From Bradyrhizobium quebecense (GTDB taxonomy: Bacteria > Pseudomonadota > Alphaproteobacteria > Rhizobiales > Xanthobacteraceae), in contig NZ_CP088022.1 of the NCBI RefSeq assembly GCF_013373795.3, positions 3,472,001-3,536,000 of the forward strand: DNA of 64,000 nt, in the 5' to 3' direction. Under the pieces are notes generated by a model. The model was not told the origin of the DNA and ran no database searches. It saw only the letters and a list, made by a program, of their open reading frames with translations. A program made the position numbers and the translations under genes. The stretch's first letter is position 1; each line of letters opens with the position of its first letter. This document shows, piece after piece, positions 23,871-31,605 of this stretch.

Positions 23871-24884
23871 ATGAAGGCCGTCGGATATCAAAAATCGCTG
23901 CCGATCGAGGCGGCGGATTCGCTCGTCGATTTCGAGATCGCCAAGCCCGAACCGAAGGGACGCGACGTCAGGGTCGCGGTGAAGGCCGTCTCGGCCAACC
24001 CGGTCGACTACAAGGTGCGCAAGCGCGCGGCGCCGAACGACGGCAGCTACAAGATCCTCGGCTTCGACGCGGCCGGCGTGGTCGATACCGTCGGGCCCGA
24101 CGTCTCGCTCTTCAAGCCCGGCGATGAAGTGTTCTACGCGGGCTCGATCCAGCGCCAGGGCACCAATTCGGAATTTCATCTGGTGGACGAGCGCATCGTC
24201 GGCAAAAAGCCGGCATCGCTCTCCTTCGCGCAGGCCGCCGCCCTGCCCCTGACCTCGATCACCGCGTGGGAGCTGCTGTTCGATCGGCTCGGCGCGGTGC
24301 CGGGCAAGAGCCTCGATCCGCGTACGCTGCTGATCACCGGCGGCGCCGGCGGCGTCGGCTCGATCCTGATCCAGCTCGCGCGCCGCCTCACCGGGCTGAC
24401 CGTGGTTGCGACCGCGACGCGGCCGGAGTCTCAGAAGTGGTGCCGCGATCTCGGTGCGCATGCGGTGATCGATCACTCGCAGCCGATGAAGGAGCAGATC
24501 GAGAGCTTGAGGCTGCCGCCGGTCGGCCTCGTCGCCAGCCTCACCTTCACCGACCAGCACTACAAGTCGATCGCCGACTTCATCGCGCCGCAAGGCAAGT
24601 TCGGCCTGATCGACGATCCCGCCGAATTCAACGTCGCCGTGTTCAAGGGCAAGGCGGTGTCGGTACACTGGGAATCGATGTTCACGCGCTCATCGTTCCA
24701 GACGCCTGACATGATCGCGCAGCATCATCTGCTCAACGACGTTGCCGACCTGATCGACAAGGGCGTGCTGCGCACCACGCTCGACCAGACCTTCGGCACC
24801 ATCAACGCCGCCAACCTCAAGCGCGCCCATGCGCTGCTGGAAAGCGGCAAGTCGCGCGGCAAGATCGTGCTGGAGGGCTGGTAG
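23871..24884 (+). CDS. Zinc-type alcohol dehydrogenase-like / quinone oxidoreductase (MDR family)
   Basis: The protein has 337 residues and belongs to the medium-chain dehydrogenase/reductase family. The N-terminal GroES-like domain (about 1-140) shows VSANPVDYKVRKRAA and ILGFDAAGVVDTVG. The Rossmann domain opens with LLITGGAGGVGSILIQLA, the dinucleotide-binding AxxGxxG-type loop, usually NADPH-preferring in quinone reductases. The Cys ligands for catalytic zinc are missing, so a zinc-free quinone or enone reductase is more likely than an alcohol dehydrogenase. It is divergent from the HxlR regulator, which probably controls it. It ends in KIVLEGW, typical of this subgroup. Confidence 0.88.
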   Translation: MKAVGYQKSLPIEAADSLVDFEIAKPEPKGRDVRVAVKAVSANPVDYKVRKRAAPNDGSYKILGFDAAGVVDTVGPDVSLFKPGDEVFYAGSIQRQGTNSEFHLVDERIVGKKPASLSFAQAAALPLTSITAWELLFDRLGAVPGKSLDPRTLLITGGAGGVGSILIQLARRLTGLTVVATATRPESQKWCRDLGAHAVIDHSQPMKEQIESLRLPPVGLVASLTFTDQHYKSIADFIAPQGKFGLIDDPAEFNVAVFKGKAVSVHWESMFTRSSFQTPDMIAQHHLLNDVADLIDKGVLRTTLDQTFGTINAANLKRAHALLESGKSRGKIVLEGW

Positions 24885-24892
24885 GAGTCGCT

Positions 24893-25010
24893 GCGTAGGG
24901 TGGATTGGCAGGCAGCGTCCGTCGAAGCTCAACGAGCGAAGGGGGAAGGCGTAATCCACCATCCCACCAGCAGAAGCGGCAGGTTACGCTGGCGCTAACC
25001 CGCCCTACGC
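24893..25010. repeat. Composite REP-like palindromic repeat
   Basis: The stretch opens with GCGTAGGGTGGATT and ends with AACCCGCCCTACGC, which pair when folded back. Inner parts GGCGTAATCCACC and GGTTACGCTGGCGC form further arms. Sequences of the GTAGGGTGGGTTA / TAACCCACCCTAC type are widespread intergenic palindromes in proteobacteria. It fills most of the space between the oxidoreductase and the phosphotransferase gene. Confidence 0.65.
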
Positions 25011-25055
25011 ACCTACGCAACTCGCGAGATATCCCCACAGGCCGGCGCGTGGCTT

Positions 25056-25085
25056 TTGCCAAAGCCATGACATCGCCTGTATGAT
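25056..25085 (+). promoter_or_regulatory. Candidate promoter of the phosphotransferase gene
   Basis: TTGCCA at 25056-25061 and TATGAT at 25080-25085 are spaced by 18 nt and lie about 100 nt before the start codon. The match is reasonable but unverified. Confidence 0.4.
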
Positions 25086-25182
25086 TTGCGCAACGATCAC
25101 CCCGTCCTCAATCCGGCCGTGCAACACGCGGCCGAAACGGTGGTGACGCCCCAAGGGGATACGCGGGGATGGGAGGAAACCG

Positions 25183-26262
25183 ATGAGTTTGCTCACGGCC
25201 GATCCGTCGCGGATCGATCCGGAGTGGATGACGCAGGCGCTGCGCGAAGCCGGTGCGATCGACCAGGTGAAGGTCGTCGAACTCGTCTGCAAGCCGGTCG
25301 GCAATGGCCTCGTCGGCGACAGCTATCGATTTCATCTGACCTATGACGGCGATGAGCCGAACGCGCCCTTAAGCGTCGTCGGCAAATTCCCGGCCGCAGA
25401 TCCCGACAGCCGCCGCTCCGGTTCCGCGCACACGCTCTACATCCGCGAGGTCGCGTTCTATCGCGAGCTGGCGGCCACCGTCGACATTCACACCCCGCGG
25501 CCGATCCTCGCCGAAATCGATCCTGCCACCGACGACTTCACACTGATCCTGGAAGATCTGGCGCCCGCACGCCCGGGCGACCAGCTCGCCGGATGCGCGA
25601 TCGCGGACTGCCTGACGGCGATGGCCGAGGCCGCCGCGCTGCATGCGCCGCGATGGAACGACCCGACGCTCGACGCGGTGCAATGCTTCGTGGTCGCCGC
25701 AAGCCGGCGCAGGGATCTTCGCGCGGTGCTGCCCGCCATCATCGGTCACTACAAGGAGCGATATCACGGCGTAATCGAACCGGAATTCCTGGATCTGATC
25801 GACCGGCTTCCGGACGCGATACCGCGCTACCAGTCCGATCGATCGGTGCCGCGAACGCTGCAGCACGCGGACTTCCGGCTCGACAACATGCTGTTCGAGG
25901 TGCGCGGCAACACCCGTCCGATGGCCACGCTGGATTGGCAGACGCTGACGGTGGGGCCAGGCATCGTCGACGTTGCCTATTTCCTGTCGGCCGGTGTCGA
26001 TCCGTCCGAGCGGCGGCTTCATGAAGCCGATCTGGTGCGGTTCTATCATTCCGAGCTGATCCGGCGCGGCGTGCGGGACTATGGCTGGGATGATTGCTGG
26101 CGGGATTACCGGCGCTACACGCTGCATGGCATCATGATGGGCGTCGTCTCGGCGCTCAGCGTCCAGCGCTCCGAGCGGGGCGACGCACTGTTCCTGAAAA
26201 TGACCCGTGGCGCCTGCGCGCAAGCGCTGGACCACGACAGTTTTTCATACTGGCAAGACTGA
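25183..26262 (+). CDS. Phosphotransferase-family protein (APH / ecdysteroid-kinase-like)
   Basis: The protein has 359 residues with a protein-kinase-like fold of the aminoglycoside-phosphotransferase clan. Visible parts are VGNGLVGDSYRFHLTY (nucleotide loop), VVGKFPAA (the Lys), EVAFYRELA, TLILEDLAPARPGDQ (hinge), the catalytic loop HADFRLDNMLF (H-x-D-x4-N) and LDWQTLTVGPGIVDVAYF (metal-binding Asp in a DW motif). The wording is closer to the EcKinase / acyl-CoA-dehydrogenase-11-like group than to drug-modifying enzymes, so an endogenous small-molecule kinase is more likely than resistance. The next gene starts 60 nt downstream on the same strand and is probably cotranscribed. Confidence 0.82.
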   Translation: MSLLTADPSRIDPEWMTQALREAGAIDQVKVVELVCKPVGNGLVGDSYRFHLTYDGDEPNAPLSVVGKFPAADPDSRRSGSAHTLYIREVAFYRELAATVDIHTPRPILAEIDPATDDFTLILEDLAPARPGDQLAGCAIADCLTAMAEAAALHAPRWNDPTLDAVQCFVVAASRRRDLRAVLPAIIGHYKERYHGVIEPEFLDLIDRLPDAIPRYQSDRSVPRTLQHADFRLDNMLFEVRGNTRPMATLDWQTLTVGPGIVDVAYFLSAGVDPSERRLHEADLVRFYHSELIRRGVRDYGWDDCWRDYRRYTLHGIMMGVVSALSVQRSERGDALFLKMTRGACAQALDHDSFSYWQD

Positions 26263-26322
26263 AGCGCGATCGGGCGAAATGGTTCCCGTGAAGACAACGT
26301 CAAGACAGCGAAAGGGATCGGC

Positions 26323-27450
26323 GTGCTCAACAAACTGGACGACTTCCCCATCCACCAGACGCCGGAGCCGATTGCGGTTCCCTCGACCAGCGACCGCAAT
26401 GTCTATGACCGAACCTGGTTCAACGGCTACACCGCCGACGGCGCGTATTATTTCGGCATCGGCATCGCGATCTACCCGCACCGCAAGATCCTCGATTGCG
26501 CCTTCAGCGTCGTGGAGCGTGGTGGACGGCAGCATTGCTTCTACGGTTCGCGGCGGGCGCCGCTCGAGCGCACCGAGATGCAGGTCGGCCCGTTCAGGCT
26601 GGAGGTCATCGAGCCGATGCGGCGGACGCGGGTCGTGCTCGACGACAATGCAACGGGTCTCGCCTGCGATTTGACCTTCTCCGCACGCACGGCCGCGATC
26701 CAGGAAGCACGGCAGACGCTTTGGTCCGGCGACCGCCGCGCGATGGACTCGACCCGGTTCGACCAGTTCGGCCGCTGGAGCGGCGTCGTGCGCCACCCCG
26801 ATGGCGAGATCAAAGTCGACGATCACACGTGCTACGGCACCAAGGATCGCTCCTGGGGCGTTCGCAATGTCGGCGAAAGCGATGTCGGCGGCGCGCCGAT
26901 GCCGCCGCCGAGCGTGTTCTTCCTCTGGGCCCCGTTGGTCTGGGACGACCACATCTCGCACGCCATCTTCTTCGACGGGACGCAGGGCGAGGCGCTGGTC
27001 CGCGAGGGCATCACCGCGCCGCTCTACCGAAGCGAGGCCGAGATCCCCGGGGTCGTCGATGGGCGCGACCGCCGCATGGCGACCGCGCGGCACCGTGTCA
27101 AATACGTCCCGAACACCCGGCTGGCGCAGTCCGCTGAAATCGACCTGGTCGATATCGACGGCCACACCTCCACCATCGCGCTCGACCCGATCCTGAAATT
27201 CCAGATGAAGGGCCTCGGCTACGGTCATCAGCAATGGGGCCAGGGCATGTGGAAGGGCGAGCTCGAGATCGGCGGCGAGTCGTTCGATCCGATGACACTT
27301 GATCCGCTGGCCCGCGAGAACGTGCACGTGCAACAGGTGGTGCGCGCCCGCCAGGGCGACCGGACGGGTATCGGCGTCCTGGAGCAGATATGCTTCGGCC
27401 CCTATCGGCCCTCGGGCTTCAGCGAGTTTCTCGACGGCGCCAAGGGTTAG
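26323..27450 (+). CDS. Protein of unknown function, possibly lipocalin/CrtC-like
   Basis: The protein has 375 residues from a GTG at 26323, with AAAGGGATCG upstream. There is no signal peptide and no membrane segment. It reads as a mainly beta protein with many aromatic residues: RTWFNGYTADGAYYFGIGIAIYPHRKILD, HCFYGSRRAP, then GRWSGVVRHPDG, KDRSWGVRNVGE and VFFLWAPLVWDD. The KDRSWGVR and FFLWA pattern resembles hydroxyneurosporene-synthase (CrtC)/AttH-like double-lipocalin proteins, but I am not certain. It follows a phosphotransferase gene on the same strand, which suggests a joint role on a hydrophobic small molecule. Its stop overlaps the stop region of the convergent DUF1330 gene by 4 nt. 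Confidence 0.7.
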   Translation: MLNKLDDFPIHQTPEPIAVPSTSDRNVYDRTWFNGYTADGAYYFGIGIAIYPHRKILDCAFSVVERGGRQHCFYGSRRAPLERTEMQVGPFRLEVIEPMRRTRVVLDDNATGLACDLTFSARTAAIQEARQTLWSGDRRAMDSTRFDQFGRWSGVVRHPDGEIKVDDHTCYGTKDRSWGVRNVGESDVGGAPMPPPSVFFLWAPLVWDDHISHAIFFDGTQGEALVREGITAPLYRSEAEIPGVVDGRDRRMATARHRVKYVPNTRLAQSAEIDLVDIDGHTSTIALDPILKFQMKGLGYGHQQWGQGMWKGELEIGGESFDPMTLDPLARENVHVQQVVRARQGDRTGIGVLEQICFGPYRPSGFSEFLDGAKG

Positions 27451-27743
27451 CTCGGCGGCACGCCTTCGACGAAGATCAGCCGGCGGTCCAGCGCGGTCCG
27501 CCGATGCTTGAGCGCCTCGGCATATTCCGGCGATGCGTACCACTCGCGCAGCCGCGTCATCGACGGGAATTCGACGACGATGATGCTCTTCGGCGGCGGC
27601 CCGCCTTCTACCACGTCGGCCGCACCGCCGCGCACCAGATAGCGCCCGCCAAATTGCGCGATGGCCTTGGCGGCGATGGTGCGATAGGCCTCGAAATCCG
27701 CGGCATCCTTCACGTCGACCTCGGAAATCGCATAGGCTGACAT
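27447..27743 (-). CDS. DUF1330-family protein
   Basis: The protein has 98 residues and is a small dimeric alpha/beta-barrel (ferredoxin-like) domain: AYAISEVDVKDAADFEAYRT, GGRYLVRGGAADVVEG, KSIIVVEFPSMTRLREWYASPEYAEAL. The last block, with SMxxLxxWYxSPEY, is the family hallmark. The function of DUF1330 is not established; related dimeric barrels bind small aromatic or acyl compounds. It lies 9 nt downstream of the SDR gene on the same strand and is almost surely cotranscribed with it. Confidence 0.88.
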   Translation of the reverse strand: MSAYAISEVDVKDAADFEAYRTIAAKAIAQFGGRYLVRGGAADVVEGGPPPKSIIVVEFPSMTRLREWYASPEYAEALKHRRTALDRRLIFVEGVPPS

Positions 27744-27752
27744 GGCCGCACC

Positions 27753-28547
27753 TCAGGCGATGGTATTGACGATGCCGCCCTCGGCGCGCAGCGCCGCGCC
27801 GTTGGTCGCGGAGGCCTGCTTCGAGCAGACATAGACGACGAGATTGGCGATCTCCTCGGTGCTGGCAAAGCGCTGCAACAGCGAGGTCGGCCGGTGCTGC
27901 TTGACGAAGTTGGAGGCGGCTTCCTCGACCGACTGGCCGTTCTGCTGGGCGAGATCCTTGACGAAGGTCTCGACGCCTTCAGACATCGTCGGTCCGGGCA
28001 GCACGGAGTTGACGGTGACCGCGGTGCCGCGGGTCAGCTGCGCGAGCCCGCGTGCGATCGCAAGCTGCGCAGTCTTGGTCGTGCCGTAGTGGATCATCTC
28101 GGTCGGGATGTTGAGGCCGGATTCCGAGGAGATGAAGACGATGCGGCCCCAGTTGCGCTTCAGCATGCCCTGCATGTAGCCGCGCGACAGCCGCACGCCC
28201 GACATCACGTTGACCTCGAAGAAGCGGCTCCAGTCCTCGTCGGGAATGTCGAAGAACGCCTTCGGCTCGAAGATGCCGGCATTGTTGACGAGGATGTCGA
28301 CCTCGGGCAGCGCGGCGAGCAGCGCCTTGCAACCGGCCGACGTCGAGACGTCGGCGGCGATGCCGCGGACTTTTGCGCCCGCCACCGCCTTGACGATCGC
28401 AGCAACCGCTGCATCGACCTTGGCCTGGCTGCGGCCGTTGATGACGACCTCGGCGCCGGTCTCGGCCAGCCCCCTGGCGATGGCGTTGCCGATGCCCGCG
28501 GTCGAGCCGGTCACCAGTGCAGTCTTTCCGGAAAGGTCGATTTTCAT
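27753..28547 (-). CDS. Short-chain dehydrogenase/reductase (SDR)
   Basis: The protein has 264 residues and is a classical SDR. The cofactor loop is TGSTAGIG (13-20), with an Arg two strands later (INGRSQ) suggesting NADP(H). DILVNNAGIF follows, then the catalytic Ser in VFISSESG and the Y-x-x-x-K pair in HYGTTKTAQ. Near the end come PTSLLQRFASTEEIANLVVYVCS and TNGAALRAEGG. It reduces or oxidises a carbonyl or alcohol of unknown identity. It forms an operon with DUF1330. A perfect inverted repeat (28553-28576) lies directly before its start codon and covers the Shine-Dalgarno sequence, so expression may be controlled there. Confidence 0.92.
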   Translation of the reverse strand: MKIDLSGKTALVTGSTAGIGNAIARGLAETGAEVVINGRSQAKVDAAVAAIVKAVAGAKVRGIAADVSTSAGCKALLAALPEVDILVNNAGIFEPKAFFDIPDEDWSRFFEVNVMSGVRLSRGYMQGMLKRNWGRIVFISSESGLNIPTEMIHYGTTKTAQLAIARGLAQLTRGTAVTVNSVLPGPTMSEGVETFVKDLAQQNGQSVEEAASNFVKQHRPTSLLQRFASTEEIANLVVYVCSKQASATNGAALRAEGGIVNTIA

Positions 28548-28552
28548 TTGTC

Positions 28553-28576
28553 ATCTCCATTGATGTGAATGGAGAT
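28553..28576 (-). promoter_or_regulatory. Inverted repeat covering the SDR ribosome-binding site
   Basis: On the minus strand ATCTCCATT and AATGGAGAT are perfect 9-bp arms around CACATC. The right arm contains the Shine-Dalgarno GGAG, spaced 7 nt from the ATG. Folding of the mRNA would hide the ribosome site; as DNA it could be a repressor operator. Confidence 0.6.
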
Positions 28577-28640
28577 ATCGGGCGTAGGATCACGCATAGC
28601 AATTGCACCTCACCGACGCGTGAGGAACTTGAAGACATCT

Positions 28641-28662
28641 CGTCCTGGCGAAAGCCAGGACG
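28641..28662. repeat. Short REP-like hairpin with GAAA tetraloop
   Basis: CGTCCTGGC pairs perfectly with GCCAGGACG around GAAA. Hairpins of this wording are frequent between genes in Bradyrhizobium, by recall. It sits between rplQ and the SDR gene. Confidence 0.6.
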
Positions 28663-28689
28663 ACCACTGGGATGGAGCGCCGCGCAAAA

Positions 28690-28716
28690 TAAAAAACGGC
28701 GCCCGAAGGCGCCGTC
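28690..28716 (-). terminator. Intrinsic terminator after rplQ
   Basis: Read on the minus strand, GACGGCGCC and GGCGCCGT form a GC-rich stem around TTCG, followed by TTTTTTATTTT. It lies about 50 nt after the rplQ stop and ends the alpha operon. Confidence 0.92.
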
Positions 28717-28764
28717 TTCAAAACCTGGCTCGATAGCGGTCTAGCCGCCTCGGCGAGAGCGGCG

Positions 28765-29181
28765 TTACGCCGCCTCGGCTTCCTTGCCCTGGGCCGGACC
28801 GGAGTCCTGGCCCTTGGCATCGACGTCGCGGTCGACGAACTCGATCACGGCCATCGCCGCGTTGTCGCCGTAGCGGAAGCCGGCCTTGATGATGCGGGTG
28901 TAGCCGCCCTGGCGGTCCTTGTAGCGGGTCGCCAGCGTGTCGAACAGCTTCTTGACCTGGTCGAGGTCGCGCAGCTCGGAGATCGCCTGGCGGCGCAGGG
29001 CCAGCCCACCCTTCTTGCCGAGGGTGACGAGCTTCTCGACGATCGGCCGCAGCTCCTTGGCCTTCGGCAGCGTGGTGACGATCTGCTCGTGCTTGATCAG
29101 CGCGGCCGCCATGTTGGCGAACATCGCACGCCGGTGCTCGGCGGTGCGGTTGAGCTTCCGATGAACCTTGCCGTGACGCAT
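28765..29181 (-). CDS. rplQ: 50S ribosomal protein L17
   Basis: The protein has 138 residues. It opens with [24 protein letters not shown], the L17 signature, and carries the [24 protein letters not shown] block and the [26 protein letters not shown] core. A short acidic tail ([20 protein letters not shown]) extends past the E. coli length of 127. L17 sits near the peptide tunnel exit. It is the last gene of the alpha operon, but here a terminator and a repeat (29292-29376) stand between rpoA and rplQ, so it may also have its own promoter. Confidence 0.97.
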   Translation of the reverse strand: MRHGKVHRKLNRTAEHRRAMFANMAAALIKHEQIVTTLPKAKELRPIVEKLVTLGKKGGLALRRQAISELRDLDQVKKLFDTLATRYKDRQGGYTRIIKAGFRYGDNAAMAVIEFVDRDVDAKGQDSGPAQGKEAEAA

Positions 29182-29291
29182 TGACTTATTCCTTCTTCAA
29201 TTCTGCCGCGGTGGTTCAGCGACAAGTTTTTGCAGGTGGGCATCCTGCGTTCGCCCGCAAAGCGCCTTAGCGCGCTTATGCTATCTCGTTT

Positions 29292-29340
29292 GAGCATAAT
29301 CCTTCCGGAAAACCGCTCCGCACTTTTCCGGGATCATGCT
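29292..29340. repeat. Dispersed palindromic repeat between rpoA and rplQ
   Basis: AGCATAATCC (29293-29302) pairs with GGATCATGCT (29331-29340), with one mismatch, and the inner CCGGAAAA pairs with TTTTCCGG. Palindromes of this wording (agcatgatcc...ggaaaa) occur in many Rhizobiales genomes, by recall. Confidence 0.7.
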
Positions 29341-29344
29341 GCGC

Positions 29345-29376
29345 AAAAAATCGTGGCCGGAGATGCTCCGGCCACG
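29345..29376 (-). terminator. Intrinsic terminator after rpoA
   Basis: On the minus strand CGTGGCCGGA and TCCGGCCACG form a perfect 10-bp stem around GCATC, followed directly by ATTTTTTG. It begins 14 nt after the rpoA stop and lies upstream of rplQ. Confidence 0.92.
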
Positions 29377-29390
29377 ACGGTGAAATCGGA

Positions 29391-30422
29391 TCAGTAGTGA
29401 TCCTCGAAGCGCTTGGCGAGCTCGTCGATGTTCTCCGGCGGCCAGCCCGGCACTTCCATGCCGAGGTGCAGACCCATCTGGGCCAGCACTTCCTTGATCT
29501 CGTTCAGCGACTTGCGGCCGAAGTTCGGGGTGCGGAGCATTTCCGCTTCCGACTTCTGCACGAGGTCGCCGATGTAGACGATGTTGTCGTTCTTCAGGCA
29601 GTTTGCCGAACGCACCGACAGCTCGAGCTCGTCGACCTTCTTGAGGAACGCCGGGTTGAACGCGAGATCGGGGATGATCTCCTGCGTGACTTCCTTGCGC
29701 GGCTCCTCGAAGTTGACGAACACGTTGAGCTGATCCTGCAGGATGCGCGCAGCGTAGGCCACCGCGTCCTCCGGCGTGATCGCGCCGTTGGTCTCGATCG
29801 TCATGGTCAGCTTGTCGTAGTCGAGGATCTGGCCCTCACGGGTGTTCTCGACCTTGTAGGAAACCTTGCGGACCGGCGAGAACAGGCTGTCGACCGGGAT
29901 CAGGCCGATCGGCGCATCCTCAGGCCGGTTGCGCTCGGCGGCGACATAGCCCTTGCCGGTCGCGACCGTGAACTCCATGCGGATCTCGGCGCCATCGTCC
30001 AGCGTGCAGAGCTGCAGGTCGGGATTGAGCACGGTGACATCGCCGACGGTCTGGATGTCGCCGGCGGTGACGGCGCCGGGGCCCTGCTTCTTCACGACCA
30101 TGCGCTTCGGGCCTTCGCCCTGCATCTTGATCGAGATGTCCTTGATGTTGAGGACGATGTCGGTGACGTCTTCACGGACACCGGCGATCGAGGAGAACTC
30201 GTGCAGCACGCCGTCGATATGCACCGACTGCACCGCCGCGCCCTGGAGCGAGGACAGCAGGATGCGGCGCAGCGCGTTGCCGAGCGTCTGGCCGAAGCCG
30301 CGCTCGAGCGGCTCGGCGACCACGGTGGCGAACCGGCTCGCGTCCGAGCCCGGCGTCACCTGCAGCTTGTTCGGTCGAATGAGTTCTTGCCAATTTTTCT
30401 GGATCGTCACTTGTTCACCCAT
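29391..30422 (-). CDS. rpoA: RNA polymerase alpha subunit
   Basis: The protein has 343 residues. The N-terminal assembly domain (about 1-235) shows [27 protein letters not shown], the dimer interface, and the two-domain fold up to [15 protein letters not shown] linker follows, then the C-terminal DNA- and activator-binding domain (about 255-325) with [20 protein letters not shown] and [16 protein letters not shown]. Alpha dimerises to nucleate assembly of the core enzyme with the beta and beta' subunits encoded at 54-63 kb. The tail after the C-terminal domain ([15 protein letters not shown]) is typical of Rhizobiales. A strong terminator follows. Confidence 0.98.
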   Translation of the reverse strand: MGEQVTIQKNWQELIRPNKLQVTPGSDASRFATVVAEPLERGFGQTLGNALRRILLSSLQGAAVQSVHIDGVLHEFSSIAGVREDVTDIVLNIKDISIKMQGEGPKRMVVKKQGPGAVTAGDIQTVGDVTVLNPDLQLCTLDDGAEIRMEFTVATGKGYVAAERNRPEDAPIGLIPVDSLFSPVRKVSYKVENTREGQILDYDKLTMTIETNGAITPEDAVAYAARILQDQLNVFVNFEEPRKEVTQEIIPDLAFNPAFLKKVDELELSVRSANCLKNDNIVYIGDLVQKSEAEMLRTPNFGRKSLNEIKEVLAQMGLHLGMEVPGWPPENIDELAKRFEDHY

Positions 30423-30540
30423 GGGCCAGTCGTCGGGCCCGTCGAATGGCCGAACCTGGCGTTGGAGATCGCGGAACAGTCCGCGCGGTCAATTCCAAAA
30501 ACGATCGCAGGGCGGCTGGAGGCCGCCCGCGACTTACAGA

Positions 30541-30930
30541 TCAAACGCGCCGACGCTTGCGCGGACGGCAGCCATTGTGCGGGATCGTGGTCACGTCGCG
30601 GATCGAGGTGACGGTGAAGCCCGCAGCCTGCAGCGCACGGAGCGCCGACTCACGGCCCGAACCCGGGCCGGCCACTTCAACCTCCAGCGTACGCATGCCG
30701 TGTTCCTGCGCCTTCTTGGAGACGTCTTCGGCCGCGACCTGCGCGGCATAGGGGGTCGACTTGCGCGAGCCCTTGAAGCCCATCGTGCCGGCCGACGACC
30801 AGGCGATGGTGTTGCCCTGCGCGTCGGTGATGGTGATGGTCGTGTTGTTGAACGACGAATTCACGTGCGCGATACCGGAGGCGATGTTCTTGCGTTCGCG
30901 GCGACGTACGCGGGTGGCTTCCTTGCCCAT
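30541..30930 (-). CDS. rpsK: 30S ribosomal protein S11
   Basis: The protein has 129 residues from [15 protein letters not shown]; the longer frame to 30954 adds eight residues not found in the family, and AAAGG lies at the right distance from 30930. [16 protein letters not shown] and [23 protein letters not shown] are conserved S11 blocks, and the C-terminus is [14 protein letters not shown]11 forms part of the 30S platform near the E-site mRNA. It lies between rpsM and rpoA, as in other alphaproteobacteria, which lack rpsD at this place. Confidence 0.98.
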   Translation of the reverse strand: MGKEATRVRRRERKNIASGIAHVNSSFNNTTITITDAQGNTIAWSSAGTMGFKGSRKSTPYAAQVAAEDVSKKAQEHGMRTLEVEVAGPGSGRESALRALQAAGFTVTSIRDVTTIPHNGCRPRKRRRV

Positions 30931-31045
30931 TTCAAACCTTTCCTGTGATCTCAAGCGCCGCCGTAGTGCCAGCGGCTACACCTCAAAACGCAAATGGCGA
31001 GCAGCGAATTTTAATTCGCTACTCCCCACCTGCAATTCGCGAAAC

Positions 31046-31414
31046 TTACTTCTTCTTGCCGGCGATTGCCTTGGCCGGGCCTTTGCGCGTGCGCGCATTG
31101 GTGTGGGTGCGCTGACCGCGCACCGGCAGACCACGGCGATGGCGCAGGCCGCGATAGCAGCCGAGGTCCATCAGCCGCTTGATGTTGATGCCGACCTCGC
31201 GACGGAGGTCGCCCTCGACCATATAGTCGCGGTCGATGACTTCGCGGATCTGCAGGACCTCCTGGTCGGTCAACTGGCTGACGCGACGGTCCGCCGGGAT
31301 CTTGACCTTCTCGATGATGTCGGCCGCATTCTTCTGGCCGATACCATGGATGTACTGAAGCGCGATCAGCACGCGCTTGTTGGTAGGAATGTTGACGCCG
31401 GCAATACGGGCCAC
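31046..31414 (-). CDS. rpsM: 30S ribosomal protein S13
   Basis: The protein has 122 residues. [26 protein letters not shown] is the conserved opening, and [28 protein letters not shown] the conserved C-terminal block. S13 contacts the P-site tRNA and forms the intersubunit bridge with L5. It is the first gene of the alpha operon here, and its promoter candidate lies at the end of adk. Confidence 0.98.
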   Translation of the reverse strand: MARIAGVNIPTNKRVLIALQYIHGIGQKNAADIIEKVKIPADRRVSQLTDQEVLQIREVIDRDYMVEGDLRREVGINIKRLMDLGCYRGLRHRRGLPVRGQRTHTNARTRKGPAKAIAGKKK

Positions 31415-31570
31415 GGACTTCTCTCCTGTCGCCGCTCCATCACGGATGCGGGCTTCTCAAGTTCTTGCTCTCTGCGGGCTTGTGTCCACAAACGCGAACA
31501 CGACGCCCTTCCCCTGATGTCCTTCGGGGCCCGGCATCGTCATCAAACTATCCAACTTGGATGCGGGGCT

Positions 31571-31599
31571 TATTAAAGGATTCATGTCGGTTTCGTCAA
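31571..31599 (-). promoter_or_regulatory. Promoter of the rpsM-rpsK-rpoA (alpha) operon
   Basis: On the minus strand TTGACG (31594-31599) and TTAATA (31571-31576) are spaced by exactly 17 nt. They lie just after the adk stop and about 160 nt before rpsM. This gives the alpha operon its own start in addition to read-through from spc. Confidence 0.65.
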
Positions 31600-31605
31600 C
31601 CGCTC

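Noticed and set aside
25183..26262. Reading the phosphotransferase as an aminoglycoside-resistance enzyme
   Set aside because: Only the general kinase-like motifs are present; the sequence is closer to other small-molecule kinase groups and the context is not one of resistance.
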